Origin: Amygdalobacter nucleatus
GTDB lineage: Bacteria > Bacillota > Clostridia > Saccharofermentanales > Fastidiosipilaceae
NCBI RefSeq assembly: GCF_029167365.1
Contig: NZ_JARFNM010000001.1
Location: 1,356,001 to 1,420,000 of the forward strand
Reading direction: 5' to 3'
DNA length: 64,000 bases
The notes beneath the pieces are model-generated. The model had not been told where the DNA came from. It searched no databases and saw nothing but the letters and a program-made list of their open reading frames with translations. Both the position numbers and the translations under genes were made by a program. Below, one piece after another: positions 1-8,530 of this stretch (position 1 is its first letter; each line of letters starts with the position of its first letter).

Positions 1-68
1 ACTTGCTCACATGTAGTTAATCAGTGACTTTTTCTAACGATTTCTGAAGCGTTTCATTTAGCTTTTAG

Positions 69-1399
69 CTATTTTGACGTTAACTTGTAGCGTCTATTCT
101 TACCTCTACCAACTTGCTCAATTACCCCTTTAGCTTGCATTGTTTTAAGTATGCGGCTAGAAGCAGATTGACTTATAGAAAGTGCATTATCTACATCACT
201 TCGCTTAATTTCACCATACTTACTAAGTAACTCACATACAGATAGCTCTTGCTTATCTAATTGATTCTGTGCATAAGTAGGTGTTTTAGCATAAGTAGAT
301 GTTCTAGCATAGCTAACTTGCAATTTGGGTAGAACAAGCTTAAAAGAATTAGGCCCTGCTATAATCTCTGGCTGCTTGGTTTGTCCTTTGTAAAGCTGCA
401 AAATCTTACTTAAACCTGTACCGTAAGCCTCGATCAATTTCAAGCAGTAAAAAACATCTGCCAGTAATTTGTTGCGACAAATTGACATTCCAAGTAGCAC
501 ATCTTCCATATGTATACCTGGCAAAAGTCCACCAATCGACACAAATTCAATCCAATTAGCATATATGCTGATCAACGTACTAGCACTATAAGCATAGTCA
601 CGATGAACAATAACATTAAGCAAAGCTTCTCGAACAGCCTGTTCTGGGAAATCTCTATTGTCTTTTCGATATAAGCCAGAAAAAGAAGCTGCATTTCGGT
701 TATTCAAATCAATGAACTCATAGCAATCTTTCAGTTGCTTAAGCAAAGAACCGCCAAAGTTACGCCGATTTTGAAAGTTTCTTTGATCATTGCCACCAAA
801 AACAGCACATTTCAACGTATACGGACATTGATCTGAAAGTAACAAGGCTAAATTCGTATACATACCGTCTATATCTATCAAGCCTAAGCTATACATTTTC
901 GCTTCCGTTATGGCTATTTGCTGCTTGAAAAATGTCGCTTCTAAGAATTGAAAACTAAGTTTTTGCTCTAAAGAACGAGAAGACTCAAACTTATCCCCAT
1001 CTGAAATTTTTATCATCTGCCTAATTTCTGCATATGATGCTTGAGCCGCTTCATTGCCCTGCCGCACATAAGCTCCAGCAGGCTTCAAGCCATATTTTGC
1101 CAAATAATAAGGTTTATTGCTCCCTCTTGAATTCCAATTTTTAGAACGTCTTTCGTTTGAATATTTAATTTCGTAAAGAAAACGAAACGCATAATATCTG
1201 GCTTAATTGCATCACTCAACATTGCCGAAATACGATTAGAAATTTCATCATAATTATCTATGCCACAAACCTCGCCTGAATCTGTCACACCAATATAAAT
1301 TGTTCCACCTTTATAATTGGAAAAAGCTATTACTTCTTTCTTTATAGCTTCTACATACTGTGCTTTGAGTTCAACGTCAGGGCTTTCAGCAAAATTCAT
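69..1399 (-). pseudogene. AlbA_2/Schlafen-type putative transcriptional regulator, frameshifted
   Basis: Two overlapping minus-strand frames, 1085-1399 (N-terminal) and 69-1103 (C-terminal), together make one protein of about 440 residues. The N-terminal part has the AlbA_2 pattern: an E-L-K motif, then AFSNYKGGTIYIGV and a GI motif. The C-terminal part has the typical ALLNVIVHRDY segment and ends in a winged-helix region (SVCELLSKYGEIKRSDVDNAL). The frame breaks near 1115-1122. In one frame GIQEG runs into unrelated residues, while the other frame reads NKPYYLAKYGLKPAGAYVR, the normal continuation for this family, so one lost base explains the split. These proteins are DNA-binding regulators, often called ATP-binding or RecG-like; the target is unknown. 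It may be inactive, or the break may be a sequencing error. Confidence 0.75.
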
Positions 1400-1419
1400 A
1401 TTCCTTCCTCATCGCTTTC

Positions 1420-1480
1420 TAGTCGTTTATAGTCATTTTAGTCTTTATAGATAGTCATAATAGTCAATTTTGCTTGACTA
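1420..1480. repeat. Phased TAGTC repeat cluster (possible operator)
   Basis: TAGTC starts at 1420, 1430, 1439, 1452 and 1461, and an inverted GACTA lies at 1476-1480. The spacing of 9-13 bases is close to one helical turn. The cluster sits just upstream of the minus-strand AlbA_2-type gene (start 1399) and upstream of the plus-strand antitoxin (start 1609), so it is a plausible binding array for one of those DNA-binding proteins. Function is inferred only from position and spacing. Confidence 0.45.
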
Positions 1481-1608
1481 GCTAACTACACAAATACGAA
1501 AATTGTCATCACATATGAAACATATTTTTGTATTTGCACGTCTATTGCATTTACTGGACATAATAATTTTGCTAGCTTTTAATTAAAGATACAAAGGAGT
1601 TAAATCTA

Positions 1609-1884
1609 ATGGCAAACACAACTACTTTTAGTTTACGCATAGATCAAAATTTGAAGAAACAATCTGAGGCACTATATGGCGAATTAGGACTGAATTTGAC
1701 TGCTGCTATCAATGTCTTTTTGCGCCAATCTCTCCGCACTGGTGGTTTTCCCTTCCCAGTATGTCTTGAACAGCCTAATAAAACAACAATCGCTGCCCTT
1801 CAAGAAGCGGAACAAATTGTTAATGACCCTAATTACAAATACTACACAGATGTTGAATCTGCCCTACGAGATTTGAAAGCATGA
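1609..1884 (+). CDS. RelB/DinJ-family antitoxin, no toxin partner
   Basis: The 91-residue protein begins MANTTTFSLRIDQNLKKQSEALYG and continues with LGLNLTAAINVFLRQSLRTGGFPF, the ribbon-helix-helix fold and conserved core of DinJ/RelB antitoxins. These bind DNA and neutralise a RelE/YafQ-type RNase. The start has a good RBS (aaaggag, 8-9 bases upstream). The usual toxin gene should follow directly, but a strong hairpin lies 4 bases after the stop and then the convergent ABC operon, so this antitoxin is an orphan. It could still act as a repressor or neutralise a toxin encoded elsewhere. Confidence 0.85.
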   Translation: MANTTTFSLRIDQNLKKQSEALYGELGLNLTAAINVFLRQSLRTGGFPFPVCLEQPNKTTIAALQEAEQIVNDPNYKYYTDVESALRDLKA

Positions 1885-1888
1885 AAAT

Positions 1889-1916
1889 GCCCTCTTTACT
1901 CTGTAGTAAAGAGGGC
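1889..1916. terminator. Hairpin after antitoxin gene
   Basis: A perfect 12-bp inverted repeat (GCCCTCTTTACT / AGTAAAGAGGGC) with a CTGT loop lies directly after the antitoxin stop and before the convergent permease gene. It lacks a long T tract, so termination strength is uncertain. Confidence 0.6.
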
Positions 1917-1951
1917 GCATACAAATTTCTCTGTATCTATGAATTAACCAA

Positions 1952-2812
1952 TCAGCCCTTAACCGCACCAGACAAGACACCTTTGATGATGTACTTCTGA
2001 CCTAAGAGGTATAACACGATAACTGGAATAATTGTCAACACGATGCTTGCCATCATTGGGCCAAGCTCAACTTTACCATAGCTGCCTCTGAAATATTGCA
2101 CGAGCATCGGAATGGTTCGATACTTACGAATATCCAAGACCAGGTTCGGCAAGAGATAGTCGTTCCAAATCCACATAGTTTCGAGAATGCCGACTGAAAT
2201 CATGGTTGGCTTCAAAATTGGCAAAACCACTTTGAAATATGTTTGGCAAGGATTACAGCCATCAATCATCGCCGCTTCCTCAATCTCAATTGGCACTGAT
2301 TTCATAAAACCAGCAAAGAGGAAAACGGCTAAACCAGCACCAAAGCCCAAATAAATGAAGCAAATAGTCCACGGCGTATTAAAGCGTAAGCCAAAGATGC
2401 TCAACTTATCTGCCGTCTGTGACAAGGTGAACATAACCATTTGGAATGGTACAACCATTGAAAAAGCGCACAAAAGATAAATCAATTGTGAGATAAAGCC
2501 TTTGACGCGAGTGATATACCAAGCGCACATTGAGCAACAGATCAAAATTAAGGCAACAGATGAAATTGTGATAAAGGTACTATAACCTAAGCTCTCCAAA
2601 AAGCCCTGCGAATAAACTGCTTTGATGTAGTTGCTGATGCCAGCAAAAGTAGCAGCTTGTGGCAATTCAAAAGTCGTAGCAGTTGAAATAGCAGTCTCTT
2701 TCTTTAATGAATTTAAGATGACCAACACAATTGGATAAATATAGACGATACTCAAAAGTGAAAAGAAAACCGTAGCTAAATTCAGCCAAATTTTTGCTCT
2801 TGTCTCTCTCAT
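1952..2812 (-). CDS. Carbohydrate ABC transporter permease (MalG type)
   Basis: The 286-residue membrane protein has about six hydrophobic segments. The permease EAA loop reads EIEEAAMIDGCNPCQTYFKVVLPILKP, which contacts the ATPase subunit. The C-terminus (QKYIIKGVLSGAVKG) is characteristic of the MalG subfamily of CUT1 sugar importers. Its start overlaps the stop of the upstream permease by four bases (ATGA), which suggests translational coupling. No ATPase gene is nearby, so a shared MsmX-like ATPase encoded elsewhere is likely. The sugar cannot be deduced. Confidence 0.93.
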   Translation of the reverse strand: MRETRAKIWLNLATVFFSLLSIVYIYPIVLVILNSLKKETAISTATTFELPQAATFAGISNYIKAVYSQGFLESLGYSTFITISSVALILICCSMCAWYITRVKGFISQLIYLLCAFSMVVPFQMVMFTLSQTADKLSIFGLRFNTPWTICFIYLGFGAGLAVFLFAGFMKSVPIEIEEAAMIDGCNPCQTYFKVVLPILKPTMISVGILETMWIWNDYLLPNLVLDIRKYRTIPMLVQYFRGSYGKVELGPMMASIVLTIIPVIVLYLLGQKYIIKGVLSGAVKG

Positions 2813-3660
2813 TGTTGTACCTCCTTATTACGAGTGAAGTAAAGCTGTGACAAAGCCATCAACACAACGACGAAGAAGAAAATAACAGCTTTGGCCTGAC
2901 CGATACCCTTCCACTGGGCACCTGCACGCGCATAGAAAGTATTAACAATATTCAAAGCCAACATTTCTGTCTGTTTCATCGGCTCACCTGCTGTCAATGC
3001 AATGTTCTGATCAAAGAGCTTGAATGAGTTAGTGATACTCAAGAATAAGCAGATCGTAATTGATGACATGACCATCGGCAATTTCACCTTAATAAGCGTC
3101 TGCCACCAGTTAGCGCCGTCAATCTGAGCAGCCTCCAACAAAGTTAATGGCACATTTTGCAAACCAGCGATATAGATGATCATCATGTAACCAATCTGCT
3201 GCCAGCACATCAAAATAATTAAACCCCAATAACCAGCTGTCGGATTCAAGTTCATAAGCGGCTTACCTAATTGCAGCAAGAAACCGTTTATAAGAATATT
3301 CCAAATATAGCCTAAGACAATTCCACCAATCAGATTGGGCATGAAAAATACGGTTCTAAAGATGTTTGTCCCGCGCATTTTTTTCGTCAAAGCTAAAGCT
3401 AAAACAAAAGCTAACGCATTGATTAACACAGTTGCTACGATCGCAAACATAAATGTAAATGTGAACGCTTGCAAAAAAGTTGGGTCACTAAAAGCACGTT
3501 GATAGTTCTTGATGCCATTCCAGGTAAAATTGCTGACTGTCGTAAACTTAGTAAAAGACAGAAACAAACCAAACAAAAACGGCCAAATGAAACCCACAAC
3601 AAAGGCCAACAATGTTGGTAAGACAAAGAGTGGAAACCACTTCTTGAGAGCCTTTTCCAT
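2809..3660 (-). CDS. Carbohydrate ABC transporter permease (MalF type)
   Basis: The 283-residue inner-membrane permease begins MEKALKKWFPLFVLPTLLAFVVGF and has six hydrophobic segments. The EAA loop reads LLEAAQIDGANWWQTLIKVKLPMV. It pairs with the MalG-type permease to form the channel of a CUT1 sugar importer. It lies downstream of the binding-protein gene and is separated from it by a stable hairpin, which probably lowers its expression relative to that protein. Confidence 0.93.
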   Translation of the reverse strand: MEKALKKWFPLFVLPTLLAFVVGFIWPFLFGLFLSFTKFTTVSNFTWNGIKNYQRAFSDPTFLQAFTFTFMFAIVATVLINALAFVLALALTKKMRGTNIFRTVFFMPNLIGGIVLGYIWNILINGFLLQLGKPLMNLNPTAGYWGLIILMCWQQIGYMMIIYIAGLQNVPLTLLEAAQIDGANWWQTLIKVKLPMVMSSITICLFLSITNSFKLFDQNIALTAGEPMKQTEMLALNIVNTFYARAGAQWKGIGQAKAVIFFFVVVLMALSQLYFTRNKEVQQ

Positions 3661-3690
3661 ATAATCCCCTCTCTTTTATTACTATAAATT

Positions 3691-3720
3691 AGGCGTAATC
3701 AAACACTTATGATTACGCCT
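3691..3720 (-). promoter_or_regulatory. Intercistronic hairpin between binding protein and permease genes
   Basis: A perfect 11-bp inverted repeat (AGGCGTAATCA / TGATTACGCCT) with an 8-base loop lies between the binding-protein stop (3747) and the MalF-type start (3660). There is no strong U tract in the direction of transcription. It may be a partial terminator or a 3' stabiliser that keeps the binding-protein mRNA in excess. Confidence 0.6.
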
Positions 3721-3746
3721 GCCATGTTTTAGTCTTAACTTAAGAC

Positions 3747-5150
3747 TTATTTATCGGCGCTTAACTTAGCTTCTTTAGCCCAGCCTTCAACGAAAGCCTG
3801 TTGAACTAAGTTCCAATTAGCATCTGTCTGATCAGCTGCATAAGCTGTCAAAGCACTACCAACACCATTCTTCCATTCTTCAGATGGCATTGTGGAGAAT
3901 GTCCAAGCAACTGGATTCAAACCAGCCTTGGTGTATGTAGCATCAGCTTGGACGAAAACATTCTTAGAAGGAATAGCCTTTTTGAAAGGAATAACGAAGC
4001 CCATACCGTCCTTACCTGAAGGCATTGCCTTTTCAGTACCGCACATAGCCTTTGTACCAACTTCAGAAGTTACACACCAGTTGATGAAATCTAATGTAGC
4101 TTGAATGTCTTCTGGCTTAGCATTCTTATTAACACACCAGAAGTTCTCTGTACCTGTGCATAAGCCTTGCTTAGCTTCATCGCCAACACCAATGTAAATT
4201 GGCAACATTGTCAAATCTTCATCCTTGAATTTGCCTTCGCCAACCAAGTTAGCATATTCCCATGAACCATTTTGGAAGAAGACAGCATTACCAGCTAAGA
4301 ACTCATTACGGGAGTCATCGCCTGTCTTAGCAGACAATTGCTTAGGATCTACTGTTGAATTGTTGATGTAAAGATTCCAAATGTCACGATAGTTCTTCAA
4401 GTATGTACCCTTGATAGCATCTGTGTTATCAATCTTGTCAGTTTGGTATTCATGATAGATTGGTAAGTTAGCCAAATGGGTCTTGAAACGCCAGTCAGAG
4501 GATTTATCCATACCAGCTGATGTAAAGGCTGCAAAGCCCAAATCTGCCTTCTTAGAAGTGATAGTTTCAGCTACCTTCTTCAAATCAGCAAATGACTTAA
4601 TATCATCAGTCTTGAAGCCAGCTTTTTCCAACAAAGTCTTGTTTGTAATCAAACCGTAGCTCTCAACAACATAAGCAATACCATATGGCTTGCCGTCTGT
4701 ACCTTTGAGCAAATAACCCTCGTTAGTTAATTGTTCAGCAATCTTGCTGCCTGTCAAATCCAAGCATGTATCCTGCCAGTTCTTCAAACCAACTGGGCCG
4801 TTAACTTGGAACAAAGTAGGAGCTTCACTCTTACTCATTTCAGCTTGTAAGTTTGTCTCATATTGGCCAGAAGCAGCTGTAACAACCTTTACAGGTACGC
4901 CTGTCTCTTTTGTATAAACTTGAGCCAATTCTTGCCATTGCTCATCTTGTTCAGGTTTGAAGTTAAGATAATAAACTTGTCCTTTAGCTGCTGGCTTCTC
5001 TGATTCAGCTGATTTGCTCTCTGTCTGAGCCTTGCTTTCAGCTACTTTCTCAGCTGGCTTATTTTCTTTTGTCTCTGGCTTCTTGGAGCAAGCTGTCAAA
5101 AGAACAGCACTCATACTCAATGCTAAAACTGAAGCTAATACTTTCTTCAT
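3747..5150 (-). CDS. Extracellular sugar-binding lipoprotein of ABC importer
   Basis: The protein has 467 residues from the ATG at 5150, chosen because the lipoprotein signal peptide MKKVLASVLALSMSAVLLTAC begins there and a GGTGAG RBS precedes it; an upstream in-frame ATG at 5186 is less likely. Cys21 is the lipidation site. A charged Lys/Glu/Ala/Ser linker follows, then a family 1 solute-binding fold (WQELAQVYTKETGVPVKVVTA; FLAGNAVFFQNGSWE). It would capture a sugar outside the cell and deliver it to the two downstream permeases. Confidence 0.92.
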   Translation of the reverse strand: MKKVLASVLALSMSAVLLTACSKKPETKENKPAEKVAESKAQTESKSAESEKPAAKGQVYYLNFKPEQDEQWQELAQVYTKETGVPVKVVTAASGQYETNLQAEMSKSEAPTLFQVNGPVGLKNWQDTCLDLTGSKIAEQLTNEGYLLKGTDGKPYGIAYVVESYGLITNKTLLEKAGFKTDDIKSFADLKKVAETITSKKADLGFAAFTSAGMDKSSDWRFKTHLANLPIYHEYQTDKIDNTDAIKGTYLKNYRDIWNLYINNSTVDPKQLSAKTGDDSRNEFLAGNAVFFQNGSWEYANLVGEGKFKDEDLTMLPIYIGVGDEAKQGLCTGTENFWCVNKNAKPEDIQATLDFINWCVTSEVGTKAMCGTEKAMPSGKDGMGFVIPFKKAIPSKNVFVQADATYTKAGLNPVAWTFSTMPSEEWKNGVGSALTAYAADQTDANWNLVQQAFVEGWAKEAKLSADK

Positions 5151-5186
5151 GAAACACTCACCTTTCTTTTTTGTGCTTATGCACAA

Positions 5187-5644
5187 AGTTACTTGTTTTC
5201 ACAGAGCAATTATAAACATTAAGCCAACAAATTGCTAGTGGTAAAATTTAATCATTATATAAAATGCCCTATCAAAGCTTTTGCCTCTATAAACAATATT
5301 TTGCCTAAATCATTGGACATTAAGCTTGACAGTTCGTAGAAATATTCTCTTTTTTCATTTAAATCTGATGTTTCAAAGCTTGACACCATCTAAATTATTT
5401 TATAAGTTGGTTCGTTGTTATCTAAGCTTTACAGATATAATTTCATTGTCAAACCTTGTAATTTTTTCTTCGATCAAGTACTGATTTTTGTACAATTTGT
5501 ATGCTTTTGGTCCATACAGACAGACGTACGCAGCATAATTGGCGGTTTATTGTTGCAAATGAGCAAAAAAGGTCTTTTCAAACGTAAATTAAAGCCTATA
5601 ATTAACTAGCAAAAAAAATTTGAAAGGGGGATCGTCCTAAGCCA
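5187..5644. other. AT-rich divergent intergenic region
   Basis: About 460 bases separate the divergently transcribed binding-protein and decarboxylase genes. Two TTGACA boxes preceded by AAGC (near 5325 and 5380) could be -35 elements, but no convincing -10 box was identified at the right distance. No credible gene was found; short open frames here lack RBSs and family features. Confidence 0.4.
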
Positions 5645-7228
5645 ATGAAAGACGAAAACCAACAACAAAAAGCTGAACAAGCAGCTTTACGATCACCTCT
5701 CTTGATGCATTTGCGAAACGGTAAGCATCGCGAACGCATTTCTTTTTCTCTGCCTGGTAATGCCAACGGCTTGCTCTATCCGCAGTTTTTGAAAGATGAC
5801 TATTTAGCCTACGATCTGACAGAACTCTCTATCACAGAGGATTTGAACGATCCTGGACCGGCTATTCAAGCTGCTGAAGCTAACGCAGCTAAAGCTTGCG
5901 GTGCCAGCCAAGCCATCTTTATCACACTCGGTTCATCAGTCGCTATCAAAGCTATGATTGGTGGTGCATGTGGTCGTAAAGGTACTCTACTTACAGCATT
6001 AGACGTACACAAATCAGCCTTACAAGCAGCAGAATTGCTTGATTTAGGTTTACTTTTTCTCAATCTCGATACTATCGAAAATCCAAGCAAATTACCTAAT
6101 CTTCTCAAAGAACACCCAGGAATTAGCGCCGTTTATTTAACAACGCCTGATTTCTATGGTCATTGCTATGATATTTCGAAAATTGCAGCTGCGTTGGCTG
6201 ACACTAACGTGCTTCTTATCGTAGATAGCGCCCACGGTGCGCACTTCCCATTTGGCAAGCATTTATTGCCTAAATTCGCAATTGACCAAGGAGCTGATTT
6301 GGTTGTCTGTTCAGCTCACAAGACTTTGCCAGCCCCAACTCCTACCTCGCTTATTTTGATTGGCCGTAGGATGATGGAGAAGCGCCCAGATTTGGATAGT
6401 CGTAAGATTCGTAACTTGGCTGCTACTTTCACTTCAACTAGCCCACCGCTTATGTTAGGTGTCGGTTTGGACTATGCAGTTTCTTATATGGATATGTATG
6501 GCGTTGAAGAAACAGCCAAACTCTTAGAGCATGTCAATGAATTCATCGCTAAGTTGCCTGAGGGCTTACACCGTGTTGATCTTGGTATAAGTAGCGACAG
6601 TAAGGTATTAGCAAGTAATCCAGCTAGTTCAACTGATCACCCTACCCATGATCCACTCAGAATGGTCATTGATTGTGCTAATCTCTGCCCAGGCCCTCGT
6701 CTAGCTCATGATCTCATGGCTAACAAAATCAATCCTGAAATGGCTGATCTCTGCCGTGTCGTTTTAATTCCACACTTTGGTCAACCTAAAGCTGAATTTG
6801 ATCGCACCTTGGAAGTTATCAACAAGCTTGTAGCGGAATATCGTAAAATAAAATGGCCAAGTGATTTGCAAACAGCTAACTTACGTCGCCTCGATGCTTA
6901 TTATCGCAAGCGTTTGCAAGTACCGGCTTTCAGCAATAAGCCCTATCATCCAGCTGCTTGTCTCAATTTGGATTGGCGTCAAGATACTATCTGGGTCAAT
7001 ATTGACGAGGCAAAAGACAAATTTGTCGCCGAGGCTCTGATCCCTTATCCACCAGGAATTCCGCTCTTGTGGCCTGGCGATAAGTTGAATCAAGATGATA
7101 TTGAGCTGTTCAAGTCCTTGATTCATCATGAAATTAATGTACATGGTACAAGGTTAATTGGTGACGAAATTAAAGTGCCGATTTTGAAATCAGCAACTGA
7201 AAATTTCAGCAGCACCTTAGAATACTAA
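5645..7228 (+). CDS. Orn/Lys/Arg decarboxylase-family PLP enzyme
   Basis: The 527-residue protein has the fold-type I PLP domain of this family. The co-factor aspartate is in VDSAHGAHF and the Schiff-base lysine is Lys226 in the SAHKTLPAPTP motif. The N-terminal segment LLMHLRNGKHRERISFSLPGNANG resembles the family's start of the catalytic domain and no receiver-like wing domain precedes it. A C-terminal domain follows (PYPPGIPLLWPGD is the conserved C-terminal signature). Family members make polyamine precursors from basic amino acids, but others are unrelated in substrate. It is monocistronic with its own terminator. The RBS is a G-rich stretch about 14 bases upstream. Confidence 0.85.
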   Translation: MKDENQQQKAEQAALRSPLLMHLRNGKHRERISFSLPGNANGLLYPQFLKDDYLAYDLTELSITEDLNDPGPAIQAAEANAAKACGASQAIFITLGSSVAIKAMIGGACGRKGTLLTALDVHKSALQAAELLDLGLLFLNLDTIENPSKLPNLLKEHPGISAVYLTTPDFYGHCYDISKIAAALADTNVLLIVDSAHGAHFPFGKHLLPKFAIDQGADLVVCSAHKTLPAPTPTSLILIGRRMMEKRPDLDSRKIRNLAATFTSTSPPLMLGVGLDYAVSYMDMYGVEETAKLLEHVNEFIAKLPEGLHRVDLGISSDSKVLASNPASSTDHPTHDPLRMVIDCANLCPGPRLAHDLMANKINPEMADLCRVVLIPHFGQPKAEFDRTLEVINKLVAEYRKIKWPSDLQTANLRRLDAYYRKRLQVPAFSNKPYHPAACLNLDWRQDTIWVNIDEAKDKFVAEALIPYPPGIPLLWPGDKLNQDDIELFKSLIHHEINVHGTRLIGDEIKVPILKSATENFSSTLEY

Positions 7229-7243
7229 TGTAAATTAAAACTA

Positions 7244-7280
7244 ACAAGGCATGGTTATTAATACTGTGCCTTGTTTTTTA
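7244..7280 (+). terminator. Rho-independent terminator after the decarboxylase gene
   Basis: An 8-bp stem (ACAAGGCA / TGCCTTGT) with a 15-base loop is followed by a T-rich tract (tttttta). Confidence 0.75.
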
Positions 7281-7462
7281 GTATTCAGCTTAACATTTAT
7301 TACCTAACGTAAAACTAATTGTGCCATTTTAAAGAAATTATTTCATACTCTCTCAACACTATCTAATCTGGATCAATTTGTTAGTTTCATGGTACTGAAA
7401 ATAACATTTATTTACAAGGAACTTCAATTATTTTGTAACAAAGTTTCACGCTTTGTAATTCA

Positions 7463-8339
7463 TCAAATATTTTCGTCTTCTTTATCTTCTTTCTTTAGTA
7501 AATATCTTGTTTGAATGATTCTATCAGCATACTTAATTTTCATTTTCTCAATATAAGTATTATAAATGACATCTATCAATGCCATCTGACTAATCCTACT
7601 AGATCCGGCACTAATTCTTTTAATACCCTCAATACTTGGGACAAACATTTTATAATCTGCTAGGCTCATAACTTGATTACTATCATATCTCGTAATTGAA
7701 ATCAATTTTGCTCCATTATTTTTAATCATATTAGCCATATTAACTATCTCTTGTGTAATACCCGAATATGAAATCACAAAGGCTAATTCATCCTCTTTAA
7801 TATTCGAAGCACTTATAAGCTGCATATGGATATCTTCGTAAAGAATACAATGTTTATTTATTCTTTCGAGTTTTTGCTGTAAATCTTTGCAAACTAAATA
7901 GCTAGCCCCTATACCATAAAGTCTTATAAGACTTACACTTATCAAGTTCTTCAATTATCTTGCCTAATTTTTCAAAGTCAATCGAATTATAAGTATTTGC
8001 AATAGCATTTACACTTTGGTTTAAAACCTCTTGCGTAGTTTTATGTAAATCATCACCTTCAAAATCTGCAAATTTATTTCTTAAACTTTCTTCGTTGAAC
8101 GTTAACTCGTTTAATATCGCAAGCTTGACATCTCTAAAGCCCTTAAATCCGTTCTTTTTACATATCCTAACTATAGTAGGCGCACTACAATATCCTATTT
8201 TGGCTAAGGTATGTATATCCACAGATGTTACTTTTCTTGGATTTTCTAAAATATATCTTATGAATGGTTTTTCAATATCCGTAGCCTGGTATTTATAATA
8301 GCTTTGCAACCTAAACAATATTTTTTTCACAAGCTTCAC
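7463..8339 (-). pseudogene. RpiR/MurR-family transcriptional regulator, frameshifted
   Basis: The N-terminal part (7902-8339) has the RpiR helix-turn-helix (VTSVDIHTLAKIGYCSAPTIVRICKKNGFKGFRDVK). The C-terminal part (7463-7954) has the SIS sugar-phosphate-binding domain (LYGIGASYLVCKDL; FVISYSGITQEIV). RpiR proteins sense sugar phosphates and control sugar or amino-sugar catabolism genes. The frame breaks near 7915-7930, just where the SIS domain starts, at the 16-bp palindrome AAGTCTTATAAGACTT. The joined protein would have about 280 residues, normal for the family. No sugar gene is adjacent on the same strand, so the target is unknown. Confidence 0.8.
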
Positions 8340-8432
8340 CTAATTATTTATCATATTTACTAGTTTAAATATTTAACTATCCCTCAGAATCCATTTTAGG
8401 CTGTTAACCATATCTCACGTAGATAATAATAG

Positions 8433-8472
8433 AAAAATCGGCACAAAGGCTATTTCTAGCTATCATGCCGAT
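8433..8472 (-). terminator. Terminator of the synthetase operon
   Basis: A 7-bp stem (ATCGGCA / TGCCGAT) with a long loop is followed, on the minus strand, by a U run (gccgattttt). It lies downstream of the gene ending at 8531. Confidence 0.65.
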
Positions 8473-8530
8473 AATATTTAGAAAACAGTTGCTAAGCTTA
8501 AACTAGCAATTTTGGCTTTTAGCAGGTTAA

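Noticed and set aside
5415-5609. Short plus-strand frame upstream of the decarboxylase gene
   Set aside because: No RBS, AT-rich composition and no family features; likely chance.
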